A stretch of 14,500 nucleotides of DNA from Symbiodinium natans (GCA_905221605.1 CAJNDS010002346.1:1336240-1350739); one strand, 5' to 3'. Counted from the first letter of the stretch, positions 6,612 through 13,872 are shown. Translations and numbers: made by a program. The notes: generated by a model from the sequence alone, not told the origin.

Positions 6612-6750
6612 AACCCTTTACAGGCAGAAAACAGCAAAATAATGGCATGAAGACGGTGTATTTAACATATGGTATATTCAAAACTTGTACGAATATCTGG
6701 ATATCTTTGGTAAAAAAAAAGCTTGTAAGCAGGCGAGCACTGAGCCCCAG
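6612..6750. other. AT-rich stretch, nothing recognised
   Basis: This part holds A-rich and TA-rich sequence (AACATATGGTATATTC and a run of A at 6712-6720). No open frame, repeat family or RNA is recognised. Confidence 0.5.
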
Positions 6751-7128
6751 ACCCTAAACCTAAACCCTAAAAACCCTAAAAACCCTAAACCCTGTGGACC
6801 CTGGACCCAAACCCTACAACCCTAGAAAGCCCATAAACCCTAAACCCATAAACCCCCAAACCCTACAAACCCTATATAAACCCTATCAACCCTTACCCTT
6901 TCAACCTCTCAACCCTATAGACCCAAAACCCTAAACCCTCTAAACCCTCTAAACCCCCTAAACCCCCTAAACCCCCTAAACACCTAAACACCTAAACCCG
7001 CTAAACACCTACACCCCTACACCCCTAACCCCCTAAACCCCTAAACCCCTACACCCCTAAACCCCTAAACCCTAAACCCTAAACCCTAAACCCTAAACCC
7101 TAAACCCTAAACCCTAAACCCTAAACCT
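6751..7128 (-). repeat. Longest telomeric array: degenerate at left, perfect at right
   Basis: About 380 bp of CCCTAAA-derived sequence. The left part is very degenerate (AAACCCTATATAAACCC, CTATCAACCCTTACCC). The middle has CCCCTAAA and CCCCTACA 8-mers. The last 60 bp are perfect CCCTAAA units. The gradient fits renewal at the right end only. Confidence 0.95.
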
Positions 7129-7134
7129 GCCCAG

Positions 7135-7206
7135 GCTTGGGCATGCGCCGGCTCGTGGCGCTTCCCTGCTGTGGGTCGTGCTTGCTGCGGCTCTTCCTTG
7201 CGCGGG
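7135..7206 (+). CDS. Gene B exon: LGMRRL segment shared with gene A
   Basis: The exon follows TGCCCAG and reads LGMRRLVALPCCGSCLLRLF from 7137. Gene A has LGMRRLLALPWGPCLLQLLL at 313. The matching codons differ mainly in third positions, and gene B is one codon longer (72 versus 69 nt), good evidence for translation. A GC donor (CGGG|GCCGTG) at 7207 gives phase 1 and has an equivalent in gene A at 380. The segment is hydrophobic with basic ends, perhaps the last membrane helix. It is sandwiched between the 380-bp CCCTAAA array and a TTTAGGG array. Confidence 0.6.
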
Positions 7207-7239
7207 GCCGTGCCTCTGCGAGTTTAGGGGGCCGAGGGG

Positions 7240-7312
7240 GGTTTAGGGTTTAGGGTTTAGGGTTTAGGGTTTAGGGTTTAGGGTTTAGGGTTTAGGGTTT
7301 AGGGTTTAGGGG
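7240..7312 (+). repeat. Telomeric array, TTTAGGG orientation
   Basis: About ten perfect units. With the array at 6751-7128 it forms a head-to-head pair around the 7135-7206 exon, so the two could pair as a long hairpin with the exon in the loop. Confidence 0.95.
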
Positions 7313-7334
7313 TACTTATTACCTCGTGACTAAG

Positions 7335-7426
7335 GGGCTCTGTCCCTTTGGGGCCCTGGGGCCCCGGAGCTGGGCAGTGAAACAGACGTGCTCTCCAATG
7401 ACGACTCGGATTCAGAAGCTGGGTAG
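7335..7426 (+). CDS. Gene B acidic C-terminal exon
   Basis: After ACTAAG the frame takes two bases to finish a phase-1 codon, matching the upstream exon, and reads ALSLWGPGAPELGSETDVLS followed by NDDSDSEAG. The acidic, serine-rich tail resembles a casein-kinase-type site cluster and recalls the acidic tail of gene A (SESGTESEGNTD). TAG at 7424-7426 would end the protein. Alternatively that TAG is part of GGGTAGCCCAG, the start of a W element, with the donor at 7423 and translation continuing in 7626-7776. Confidence 0.5.
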
Positions 7427-7625
7427 CCCAGTTTAGGGTTTAGGGTTTAGGGTTTAGGGTTTGGGGTTTAGGGTTTAGGGTTTAGGGTTAGGGTTTCGGG
7501 TTTAGGGTTTAGGGTAGCCCAGTGGTGCCCTTTCCCCTTTTTTTTTGGTTCTGGGTTCCCTTATTATAAAGTAACCAACCAACAAAAGGGTGCCCTTATT
7601 ACAATATGGCTTCTGGGCTACTAAG
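7423..7625 (+). repeat. W element copy 3, telomeric array near its left end with direct duplication
   Basis: The complete W element is 7514-7625: GTAGCCCAGTGGTGCCC at the left and CTTCTGGGCTACTAAG at the right, so GTAGCCCAG and CTGGGCTAC are terminal inverted repeats. A second GGGTAGCCCAGT lies at 7421-7432, and the 80 bp between the two copies is a TTTAGGG array (with single TTTGGGG and TTTCGGG variants). The array is thus bounded by a 12-bp direct repeat. As a GT-AG intron, 7423-7625 would leave gene B open downstream. Confidence 0.8.
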
Positions 7626-7776
7626 GAATTCTGCGGCAAAGCCTCTGATATCTCAAGTTCTACGTGCTAGTGCCCTGGTGAGGTCTTCCACGAAGATTTA
7701 TTTCCACACGGGAGTCGGGAGCGACGCTGCTTACCCTAGGGCTCCGAGTCTACAAATGACATACATTGGGTTCTAA
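7626..7776 (+). CDS. Possible last exon of gene B
   Basis: If 7423-7625 is an intron, the frame continues from the split Gly codon as NSAAKPLISQVLRASALVRS, and then through IYFHTGVGSDAAYPRAP to TAA 7774-7776. A 49-codon open frame at this point is mildly unlikely by chance. There is no paralogue to confirm it, and it could equally be 3' untranslated sequence. Confidence 0.3.
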
Positions 7777-8373
7777 AGTCTGTAAATCAGTACCTACTTT
7801 GGCCTATATGGAGCCTTAGGGTTACTCAGGCAGTTGAACCGCACGGGTCCAAAAAAGCGCACTTCTTTTGCTTTTAGGCGCTGGCGGGTAACCTTTAGCC
7901 TTTTTGGGTACTATAAATCCCCGCAAAACCCAAAGGTTCACCCGTTTTTCCCCTAATGAACTCAGCACCTAAGCCTTTTGCTTTTCACAGCTATGGTCTT
8001 CTTGGAAGGCTTCGAATGAACATGGCCAAGCTGCAGTTGTCTCACGAGGGGCTTAGGGTTTAGGGTCTAGGGTTGAGGGTTTAGGGTTTAGGGTTTAGGG
8101 TTTAGGGAAACAACCTTGCACTTTCCCTTAGAGGATCCTTTTCAGGAATATGTTTGAAAGAGCAAAACCCTAAACCCTGAACCCTACACCGCGCAAACAG
8201 AGCGGCATTCAATTTTGCACTCAGCGGGTCCCCCCTGAAATGGTTGTGCGTCTGTGACGGTCCTGTCATGGCTCCTGGGCATTAAAGATGTCCTCAACCT
8301 GTCCGTCGGGAAGTATGGGTTTTGGGTTTAAGGGGCGGGGCTTTGCGGCGTCCGCGGCCTGCATGCAAATAAG
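7777..8373. other. Spacer between genes B and C
   Basis: This holds a small foldback at about 7886-7955 (GGGTAACCTTTAGCC against ACCCAAAGGTTCACCC). A TTTAGGG array lies at 8051-8107 and a short CCCTAAA tract at 8165-8190. The piece 8190-8330 is non-repetitive and could include the 5' end or promoter of gene C. No TATA-like or spliced-leader signal can be assigned. Confidence 0.5.
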
Positions 8374-8927
8374 ATGCCTGGATGGCTAGACATCCATGCG
8401 CGATCCACCACAAGATATACCACCTTTGAGGCACTCGCCTTGCACGAGTCTATATCGCCGGACCGGTGGTGCGTCACGCGTGCAGACCTGAGGCACCTGC
8501 GGAAGGAGGTGCGGAGGGCCATCCAGGCTGGCGAGATACGGCCGCCAGATGATGGCTCTCACGAGTTTCAGAGTTCTGACGAGCTGTACGGGCCCAGCAT
8601 CTACACAGTGAACACGCAGCACATCATGCCGGTGACAGAGCAAGCGGGCAAGGTGAGCTGGGCTTTGATGCGACACCCGGATGGCTTGGACTGCGACCTG
8701 TTCATCAGCCATGCGTGGCAGGAGGGCGTCTTCGAGTTCCTCTCCAAGGTGCTACACTCTTGGCCAGCAGGTGCGCGACACGCCTGGTGCTGCATGCTGG
8801 CCAACCCGCAAAACTTGGACATTGGAGCCTTGCTGCAGTCTCCCAGCAGCTCGCCATTCGCGCTGGCTCTTCAAGCTTCGTCGTGCGTCCTGGTGGTGCC
8901 CAACCGCCACTGCAGCATCTACACGAG
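8374..8927 (+). CDS. Gene C exon 1: leader and N-terminal half of TIR-like domain
   Basis: ATG 8374 places 14 residues before the block shared with gene B (15 there). The shared part includes RYTTFEALALHES, PDRWC, AGEIRPPDDGS, ELYGPSIYTVNTQHIMPVTE, DLFISHAWQEG, RHAWCCMLANPQNLDIGALL and VLVVPNRHCSIYTR. Replacements relative to gene B are conservative and many codons differ only at the third base, so the copy is likely functional. The exon ends ACGAG|GCCATG. Using this GC donor preserves frame to exon 2; the GT six bases further on would not. Start is moderately certain only. Confidence 0.83.
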
Positions 8928-8984
8928 GCCATGGGTACTACCCAGAACAGCCAGAATACAGCCTTTCCTGCGTTTCAGGGTTTA

Positions 8985-9163
8985 GGCCCTAAAACCTAAA
9001 CCCTAAACCCTAAACCGTAAACCCTAATTGGGCTCAGGGAAAATTGGGCGTTTTCAAATCAACCTCCCGGTTTTGCTCGGCGGAGTTTGCCTCTTGGGCC
9101 TAGGGCCAGATTGAAACTCCCTAAACCTTAAACCCTAAACCCTAAACCCTAAACCCTAAACCC
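8985..9163 (-). repeat. Two CCCTAAA arrays in gene C intron 1
   Basis: Arrays at 8985-9026 and 9119-9163 separated by about 90 bp of unique sequence. The equivalent intron of gene B (2796-2947) is 152 nt and has no telomeric units; this one is 535 nt. Confidence 0.9.
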
Positions 9164-9462
9164 GGCAACCCCGAAAAAGTTCTATAAATTCACTAGGACC
9201 CAGTGTAGGCCCTTATTCCCGGGTTTATAGGGTTAGGGTCCCCTTGAACCCCAAAAGGGGCACGCTGTTTATTCCCAGGTTACTCTTGAGTCCACTAAAA
9301 TTACACTGCAAGCTGCAGACAGGCGAAGTTCTGGAATATCAAGTCCCTGCCATACCACAGATGAAGTGAACAGAGTACTCTTCAACATGACGCACGCCCA
9401 CATTCCAACCTTTTTCCTTCTTCAAAAACCGTGCAGCTCCCAGCAATCCAAGCAGCTGGGAG

Positions 9463-9559
9463 GCTTTGGTGCAGCTACGAGGCCTACATTGCGCATCAAT
9501 CGGGAAAGGTGATCCTCGTCGCCACTAGCTCGACCAGGAAGCCAGCCTTTGCCAAGCAG
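9463..9559 (+). CDS. Gene C exon 2: WCxxE half of TIR-like domain (3' end uncertain)
   Basis: Acceptor TGGGAG|G restores the split Arg codon and gives LWCSYEAYIAHQSGKVILVA, homologous to gene B exon 2 and carrying WCxxE. After STRK the sequence stops resembling gene B (SNWKEIEVAVTRM there; STRKPAFAKQS here). A GT donor near 9560 (CAGTCG|GTGGTG) is possible but unproven; the frame stays open to 9634. Either this exon ends earlier and the remainder is elsewhere, or the exon has been altered. Confidence 0.65.
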
Positions 9560-9605
9560 TCGGTGGTGATTCTTCGCCCGAAGTCCTGCCTTAAGAACCC
9601 AACAC

Positions 9606-9852
9606 CTACCTTTTTTTGTAGGCTGTTACTATAAAGCCCCTTTATCGGATGCTTAGGTAACCTACACAAAAAGGCTTTGAGTTCTTAAGGTACTATATAA
9701 GTCGAAGAAGGGCGCAGCTGCACAGCACCTATGAGCTACCTTGGGTTTACCTACAGCTGAGTAGTAAAGCAGCCCCTATTTAGTAGGTATGACCCTAAAA
9801 ACTGCAGTTAAATAGGGTTTAGGGTTTAGGGTTTAGGGTTTAGGGTTTAGGG
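9606..9852. repeat. Small foldback and TTTAGGG array in gene C
   Basis: A hairpin-prone segment at about 9606-9700 (TACCTTTTTTTGTAGG against CCTACACAAAAAGGC) is followed by unique sequence and a telomeric array of five units at 9811-9852. Confidence 0.65.
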
Positions 9853-9867
9853 GTTGCCCCTGACCAG

Positions 9868-9947
9868 GAGGAAGCTTGTCTTTGCCTTGCTCCAGAACAT
9901 CGCACTAGGCCAGTGGCGGGCTGGGGGCTTGCGGCTTCTTGTCACGG
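9868..9947 (+). other. Exon-like island in gene C
   Basis: Between CCAG and GGTGTAG one frame reads RKLVFALLQNIALGQWRAGG then LRLLVT, open and amphipathic. It is GC-rich non-repeat DNA between a TTTAGGG array (9811-9852) and a CCCTAAA array (9981-10019). No counterpart in gene B, so it may be an extra exon, part of the missing end of exon 2, or chance. Confidence 0.25.
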
Positions 9948-9980
9948 GTGTAGAGAAAGACAAGCTGGGATGACTTCATC

Positions 9981-10373
9981 AACCCTAACCCGTAAACCCT
10001 AAACCCTAAACCCTAAACCGTTGACGACATTAGGGGTACCTTATTGGGTTCCTGATTATAAGGCCCTCCCACTATTTAGGGGTTTACATTGGGTTCCGCT
10101 ACATCGCAGGAGGATTGGCGTGTTTTCGATTCTTCGTTCGAAAGCATGGTTCGAAAGCTTACTTGCATGTTCACGGGTTGAGGGTTTAGGGTTTAGGGTT
10201 TAGGATTCATAGCTGGTCAAAATTAAAACTATATGTAGGGTTATAAGTACCCTAACATTTTTAACCCCACTTATTGCTACCCAAGAACCTCCGAGTAGAT
10301 ATGTGGCACATTCAGATCCTACATCCGACCCTAAACCCTAAACCCTAAACCCTAAACGCTAAACCCTAAACCC
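9981..10373. repeat. Telomeric arrays and Z element copy 3
   Basis: CCCTAAA units at 9981-10019, then a Z element at 10029-10095 (TAGGGGTACCTTATTGGG, CTGATTATAAGG, CACTATTTAGGGG). TTTAGGG units follow at 10177-10203 and CCCTAAA units at 10327-10373. The open frame across 10021-10203 is built from these repeats. Confidence 0.7.
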
Positions 10374-10431
10374 TCCATTGGACCCTCAAAACCTTTTGAG
10401 TGCAAGAGGCACCAGCCTTTGTGGGCCTCAG

Positions 10432-10502
10432 GGGCATGTTGTTCTTCTGCTCAACCCGAGCCGCGTTTTTCTGGAAGACTGGCACTGTGGAACTGCGCAT
10501 GC
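10432..10502 (+). other. Second exon-like island in gene C
   Basis: The segment lies between CCTCAG and a GT-rich stretch. One frame reads MLFFCSTRAAFFWKTGTVEL; another is open too. It lacks repeats and is GC-richer than its surroundings. No paralogue match is seen. Confidence 0.2.
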
Positions 10503-10544
10503 GTGTGTGTTCTGAAGGGAGCGGGGGTTCCCAAAAGGGCGGTA

Positions 10545-10725
10545 TTCCTTGGTAGGATAAGGGGAACCCTTCAAAGGGAACCCTTCTGAACCCTCTTCTG
10601 GCTCTCTTACCCTAAACCCTAAACCCTAAACCCTAAAACCCCAAAACCCAAACCCTAAACCCTGAACCCTGAACCCTAAACCCTAAATCCTAAACCCTAA
10701 ACCCCAATCCTATCCCCTAGGTATG
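10545..10725 (+). repeat. Y element copy 2 with telomeric core
   Basis: 10545-10610 repeats the left part of 549-612 (GGTAGGATAAGGGGAACCCTT, CTCTTCTGGCTCTCTTA) and 10706-10720 repeats its right end (AATCCTATCCCCTA). The middle, 43 bp in copy 1, is here about 95 bp of CCCTAAA units with CCCTGAA and CCCAAAA variants. Confidence 0.85.
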
Positions 10726-10944
10726 CAACCCAGGGTTCCCTGGTACTCCCAACTACTTCCTAAGGCTCCCGTAGCATCCCGAAGGTTTCCTAGGTACCTA
10801 CCCCCAAACCCCCCTCCCTTAAGAACAGCAGAATATGCCTGTGTGTGTGAGCCCCCGTCTATACTGCCTCCTGTTTAGGTTCGCCCCTTAAATTGCCTCA
10901 ATTCAGCCTTGACTATCCCTAGTTAGCCTTAATTTTGAGGGGAA
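10726..10944. other. Intronic sequence, no gene recognised
   Basis: It contains two or three loose copies of CCTTAATT/GCCTCAATTCAGCCTT-type sequence near 10880-10935 and CTAGGTACCTACCCCC. No open frame of note. Confidence 0.4.
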
Positions 10945-11096
10945 CCTAAACCCTAAACCCTAAAACCTAAACCCTAAACCCTAAACCCTAAACCCTAAAC
11001 CCTAAACCCTAAACCCTAAACCCTAAACCCTAAACCCTAAACCCTAAACCCTAAACCCTAAACCCTAAACCCTACCCCCTAAACCCTAAACCCCAA
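10945..11096 (-). repeat. Long, nearly perfect CCCTAAA array
   Basis: About 21 units with very few changes (one CCTAAAA, one CCCTACC), the most uniform long array in the window and so perhaps the youngest. Confidence 0.95.
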
Positions 11097-11151
11097 GTAA
11101 TACAGAGGGGCGTTGTAGGGGAACCCATGATGTGTGTGCGTCTGTGTGGAG

Positions 11152-11199
11152 GACTTCTCGGCACGCTCTTGGCTTACCTTCTGCGATGCCGGAGGCAAG
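11152..11199 (+). CDS. Gene C exon matching the start of gene B exon 3
   Basis: After GTGTGGAG the sequence GACTTCTCGGCACGCTCTTG gives GLLGTLLAYLLRCRRQ, matching GLLGMLLGFLES in gene B with the same AG|GA boundary and phase. It ends GGCAAG|GTGGGG. In gene B this piece is fused directly to the HHHSD-containing segment; here an intron of about 670 nt intervenes. Confidence 0.6.
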
Positions 11200-11239
11200 G
11201 TGGGGGGTCAGATTTGTGAACCCAACGTGAGGTCTGCGA

Positions 11240-11460
11240 AGGTTTAGGGTTTAGGGGTTTGGGGTTTAGATTTTCGGGTTTAGGGTTTAGGGTTTAGATT
11301 TTCGGTTTTTTTAGGGTATAGCCTTTAAGGTTTAGGGGTACTGGAAGTCCTTGGGTTTGGGTTTAGGGGTAGTGGAAGTCTTTGGGTTTAGGGTTTTGGG
11401 GTAGTGGAAGAGTCCCAGCAATGCAACCCTAAACCCTAAACCCTAAACCCTAAACCCTAA
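11240..11460. repeat. Degenerate telomeric block with a 33-bp tandem repeat
   Basis: TTTAGGG-type units (some TTTAGATTTTCGGG) at 11240-11320. Then about three copies of a 33-bp unit containing TTTAGGGGTAGTGGAAGTC at 11327-11411, then a CCCTAAA array at 11426-11460. The 33-bp unit contains a telomeric word, so a mixed unit was duplicated. Confidence 0.8.
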
Positions 11461-11570
11461 GCCGAAGCTTGTCCGAGTCTGGGTGTTGTGGAGCATGGGG
11501 AGTGTTCGGTAACTCCTTTTTTTTCGCAGTGACGGACAGCAGCTGATGTGACAATGAGCATAGTACTTTG

Positions 11571-11670
11571 GCAAGTTCCCCCTTGTACGAACAGTCCTTA
11601 GTAGGGATTCTAGTACCCCCTACTATAATCCCTAGTAAGGACTGTTGCATAGGGGGGAACATCCCAAAAC
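11571..11670 (+). repeat. F foldback element in gene C intron
   Basis: GTTCCCCCTTGTACGAACAG, TCCTTAGTAGGGATT on the left pair with AATCCCTAGTAAGGACTGTT and AGGGGGGAACATCCCAAA on the right, around TAGTACCCCCTAC. Open frames appear on both strands here only because the element is palindromic. Confidence 0.85.
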
Positions 11671-11784
11671 AAACTTCATGTGCAGCGCGTTTAAGCATCA
11701 TGCCATGCTTTGCGTTTGGTTTCTGGGCGGTTGCAGACAGCTTTCACGACATCCCTGCCCTGTCGTGAACTTATAAATAGAAAT

Positions 11785-11812
11785 CAGGGTTTGGGGTTTA
11801 GGGTTTAGGGTT
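11785..11812 (+). repeat. Short TTTAGGG array
   Basis: Three to four units with one TTTGGGG, just upstream of the next exon. Confidence 0.85.
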
Positions 11813-11866
11813 CATATGTTCGAAAACAAATGGCCATCCAGAGGCATGCCGACGACAGCTCCCAAG

Positions 11867-12028
11867 CAGATCACTCGATCAGCGTCGTCGCACTGTGTCT
11901 GGTGATCATCAGCCTAACGGCCAGTACAACTCTCCAACACCAGCAGTGCAGAGCGTTCCTGAACCGGATTGGACCATTGACGTCGGGATTTCTGCCCCTT
12001 TGCATCATCTGGCCAACTTTTTTCTATA
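11867..12028 (+). CDS. Gene C exon matching the first helix region of gene B exon 3
   Basis: The frame reads DHSISVVALCLVIISLTAS, then LQHQQCRAFLNRIGPLTSGF. It aligns with gene B HHHSDTHAFLVCILAAAAFG and ADTCRKVLNNIGALTCGS; CR-x-x-LN-x-IG-x-LT-x-G is conserved. The first half is a clear hydrophobic helix. The start is uncertain: AG at 11865-11866 or 11868-11869 gives the phase required by the preceding exon. The end near 12028 (GC donor, phase 1) is a guess; a GA donor after TCGG near 11987 is another option. The frame is open upstream to 11830. Confidence 0.6.
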
Positions 12029-12139
12029 GCCTGCAGATCCACAACCCTAAACCCTCAACACGCCTAAGCCCAAACCTTGGTCTTTTGGGTTTGCGAGAGG
12101 AAAGGAGGGGCGCACCCCTATCATTTTCCCTAAGTGCAG

Positions 12140-12296
12140 CCCCCCCCCCCCCCCCCAGATACAGATAAACACACGGAACCAGATATGCAGTATTATATAT
12201 ATATATATAATATTTAGGTCTTCCTTGTTTATTTACTTATATGCTCACGGCCCTCCCCACGTTTAGGGTTTATAATAGGGTTTAGGGTTTAGGGTA
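12140..12296. repeat. C-run, TA microsatellite and TTTAGGG array
   Basis: A run of 17 C at 12140-12156, a (TA)n tract at about 12191-12215, and a telomeric array at 12261-12296 interrupted by TATAATAGGG. Confidence 0.9.
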
Positions 12297-12314
12297 GATA
12301 GTGTTAACATCATG

Positions 12315-12625
12315 AAGTTCGCCCAAGCTCGAGCAGGTTAACTCTGCCCCAAGCACCAGTGGACCAGGTCGCCAAAACTCGTGCAGGCTGGAATATTCAA
12401 AAACCCTAATCCCTAAGCCCTAAACCCTAAACCTCCGCCATCTACGAGGCCTGGGGGCCGCAGAGCCATATTTTCTGAGGGTTTTGTTGAAAGTTCGAGC
12501 CGGCACGATCTTTCCAAAAAGTTTCAAAGCACAAGGTCGCCACAGGCTCGGACTTCCCAACGAAAAGCCAGAAGTTATGCCATCTACCACGCTGCTGGGG
12601 CCGTAGTCCTGGAATTTTATCGTTT
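12315..12625 (+). repeat. Degenerate tandem repeat with a telomeric tract inside
   Basis: GCCATCTACGAGGCCTGGGG near 12436 recurs as GCCATCTACCACGCTGCTGG near 12578. CAAGCTCGAGCAGG, AAAACTCGTGCAGG, AAGTTCGAGCCGG and CAGGCTCGGAC recur through the segment. These suggest an old, diverged repeat with a unit near 140 bp made of smaller subunits. A CCCTAAA tract lies at 12404-12434. The long minus-strand open frame across 12420-12881 runs through these repeats and homopolymers, so I do not call it a gene. Confidence 0.55.
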
Positions 12626-12802
12626 TTTTTTGAAAAGTGCACGGTTTAAGTTTCGGATCATGCTTATTGCATAAGCATAAGCATGGTTTTCGTTTTTTTT
12701 TTATTCCTTCTGACCCTAGCATCGCAAAAAAAAGAATGTGTGCTCTAGACAAGTAGAGGTGCACAAATGCCGAGCAGAAAAAAGAGGTCATGGGGGGATC
12801 AT

Positions 12803-12880
12803 GGGGGTGGGGGGGGGGGGGGGAGAGTGACCATATATTATATATGTAAAATGTATGTATGCATGTATGTATAGATTTCA
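12803..12880. repeat. G-run and ATGT microsatellite
   Basis: A G-rich run of about 20 bases at 12803-12823 followed by TATATTATATATG and (ATGT)n with one GCATGT at about 12850-12872. Confidence 0.9.
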
Positions 12881-12892
12881 TACGAATGCATA

Positions 12893-13540
12893 TAATTTGT
12901 ATGGCACGATAGAGTACAGGTCGTCATTGAAGCACCAGTCAGTGCTGCCAGTAAGCCTTAGTTGAAGCCATGGGGAACGCGGTAATGCGCATAGGTAAGG
13001 TTACTATAGGCCTGAGTGCCCGTCGGTTGATGTTATAACAAACATATCTTCCTTGCTTCTACCTCTTCACCTAATTCGCAGGGCAAATGTCGATCCAAAA
13101 TGCTTTTGTGATGGTCATTTGTTATTTGTTGGTGTAGTTTTTCTGCATTTCTCCACGACAAGAAAGGTCAAAACCCAAAGTTGCACCGAGAGGCATAGGC
13201 GGGAGGCGCCAAAGTGAAAGAAGCATGAAGAGCAATTCTCGCCTGAGTGCCAGCATGAAGCTGTTGTTTCGAGATGTTTCGGGTGGTGCGGACAAAGAGC
13301 CTTCAGGGGGAAGAAACCCGAATGTGTTTACTACAAGGTTCGGAATCTTTACTATATGGTTTTCCCTTATGGTCCCTGTAATTCTACTATAGTCGCCCTC
13401 AAACCCCTATTCTAATCATAAAGGTCCTAATCTTTAGGCGCTTCAACTCCTGAACTGAGGATGGTTCATTGGGACAGCGTTCACAGCTTCCCGTGCATGC
13501 CAGGAATCCCGCATTGCATGCTTGGTCCGTGCTTCCGTCT
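12893..13540. other. 650 bp without telomeric repeats, nothing recognised
   Basis: Unlike the rest of the window this part lacks telomeric units. It contains GGCGGGAGGCGCC and a weak palindrome-rich piece near 13350-13430 (ACTATATGG against CTACTATAG). No frame similar to gene B exons. It lies within the large inferred intron between about 12029 and 13795. Confidence 0.4.
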
Positions 13541-13570
13541 CTAGGGTTTAGGGTTTAGGGTTTAGGGTTT
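13541..13570 (+). repeat. Short TTTAGGG array
   Basis: Four perfect units in the large gene C intron. Confidence 0.9.
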
Positions 13571-13639
13571 CACAAGGAGCTTGGGCCAGGGCTTGGGGTG
13601 TCAATCTTCCAGCTGAATGTTGGGGCTCTAACCCACAGG

Positions 13640-13770
13640 GTCCGAGGGTCCATATACTCATATCGTCACGATGTAGGGTTTAGGGTTTAGGGTTTGGGGT
13701 TTAAAGGGGCTCCAAAGTATAGCTTTCGGGCCCACATGTATACTATATAGGTACATGGACCCTTAGGGTA
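13640..13770 (+). repeat. V foldback element copy 2 with telomeric core
   Basis: The left arm (GAGGGTCCATATACTCATAT) and right arm (ACTATATAGGTACATGGACC then CTTAGGG) are imperfect inverse complements. A telomeric array at 13674-13703 begins at the inner end of the left arm (GATGTAGGGTTTAGGG), the same place as in copy 1 (3275). The loop then has GGGGCTCC and GGGCCCACATG, comparable to GGGGCCCAGG in copy 1. Confidence 0.7.
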
Positions 13771-13795
13771 AACCTTCAAAGCCCTTTCCTTCCAG

Positions 13796-13872
13796 GATTG
13801 TCAGACCACACCAGTGTGCTCGAACAGCGAGTGCGTCTTCTCATGTATGCCGGCTTTTTCTATTTGCTGGAG
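13796..13872 (+). CDS. Gene C exon matching the second helix of gene B exon 3
   Basis: CTTCCAG|GA then LSDHTSVLEQRVRLLMYAGF and FYLLE. Gene B has HTPLWPFIEERICILIGASF followed by FTLLE. The exon ends GCTGGAG|GCTGGG, a GC donor at a codon boundary, and the next exon resumes with VDRVN exactly as gene B continues (LLE|VDRVN). This junction is one of the firmest in the window and shows an intron in C where B has none. Confidence 0.75.

Larger units (their letters stand above)
2239..7776 (+). other. Gene B, TIR-like 'FISHAW' protein with hydrophobic C-terminal exons (gene span)
   Basis: This is the span of the middle tandem gene. Well-supported exons are 2239-2795, 2948-3072 and 3610-4263. Candidate exons follow at 4683-4801, 5103-5150, 5307-5404, 7135-7206, 7335-7422 and 7626-7776. 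The first two junctions preserve frame (phases 2 and 1) with GT-AG introns and G as the first exon base. The protein would start with a leader of about 75-115 residues, then a TIR-like domain with FISHAW and WCxxE, then several hydrophobic helices, suggesting a membrane protein with a cytosolic TIR-like head. Family membership is inferred from motifs; enzymatic activity is not shown. The end is either TAG 7424-7426 or, if that lies in a W-element intron, TAA 7774-7776. The gene shares exons with gene A (3' end) and gene C (5' half). Confidence 0.6.

Noticed and set aside
11450-11768. Open frames on both strands around 11.5-11.7 kb
   Set aside because: They arise from the palindromic F element, which reads similarly on both strands.
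12420-12881. 153-codon minus-strand open frame
   Set aside because: It runs through a degenerate tandem repeat, poly-G, T-runs and a microsatellite and is low-complexity; no paralogue or splice context supports it.
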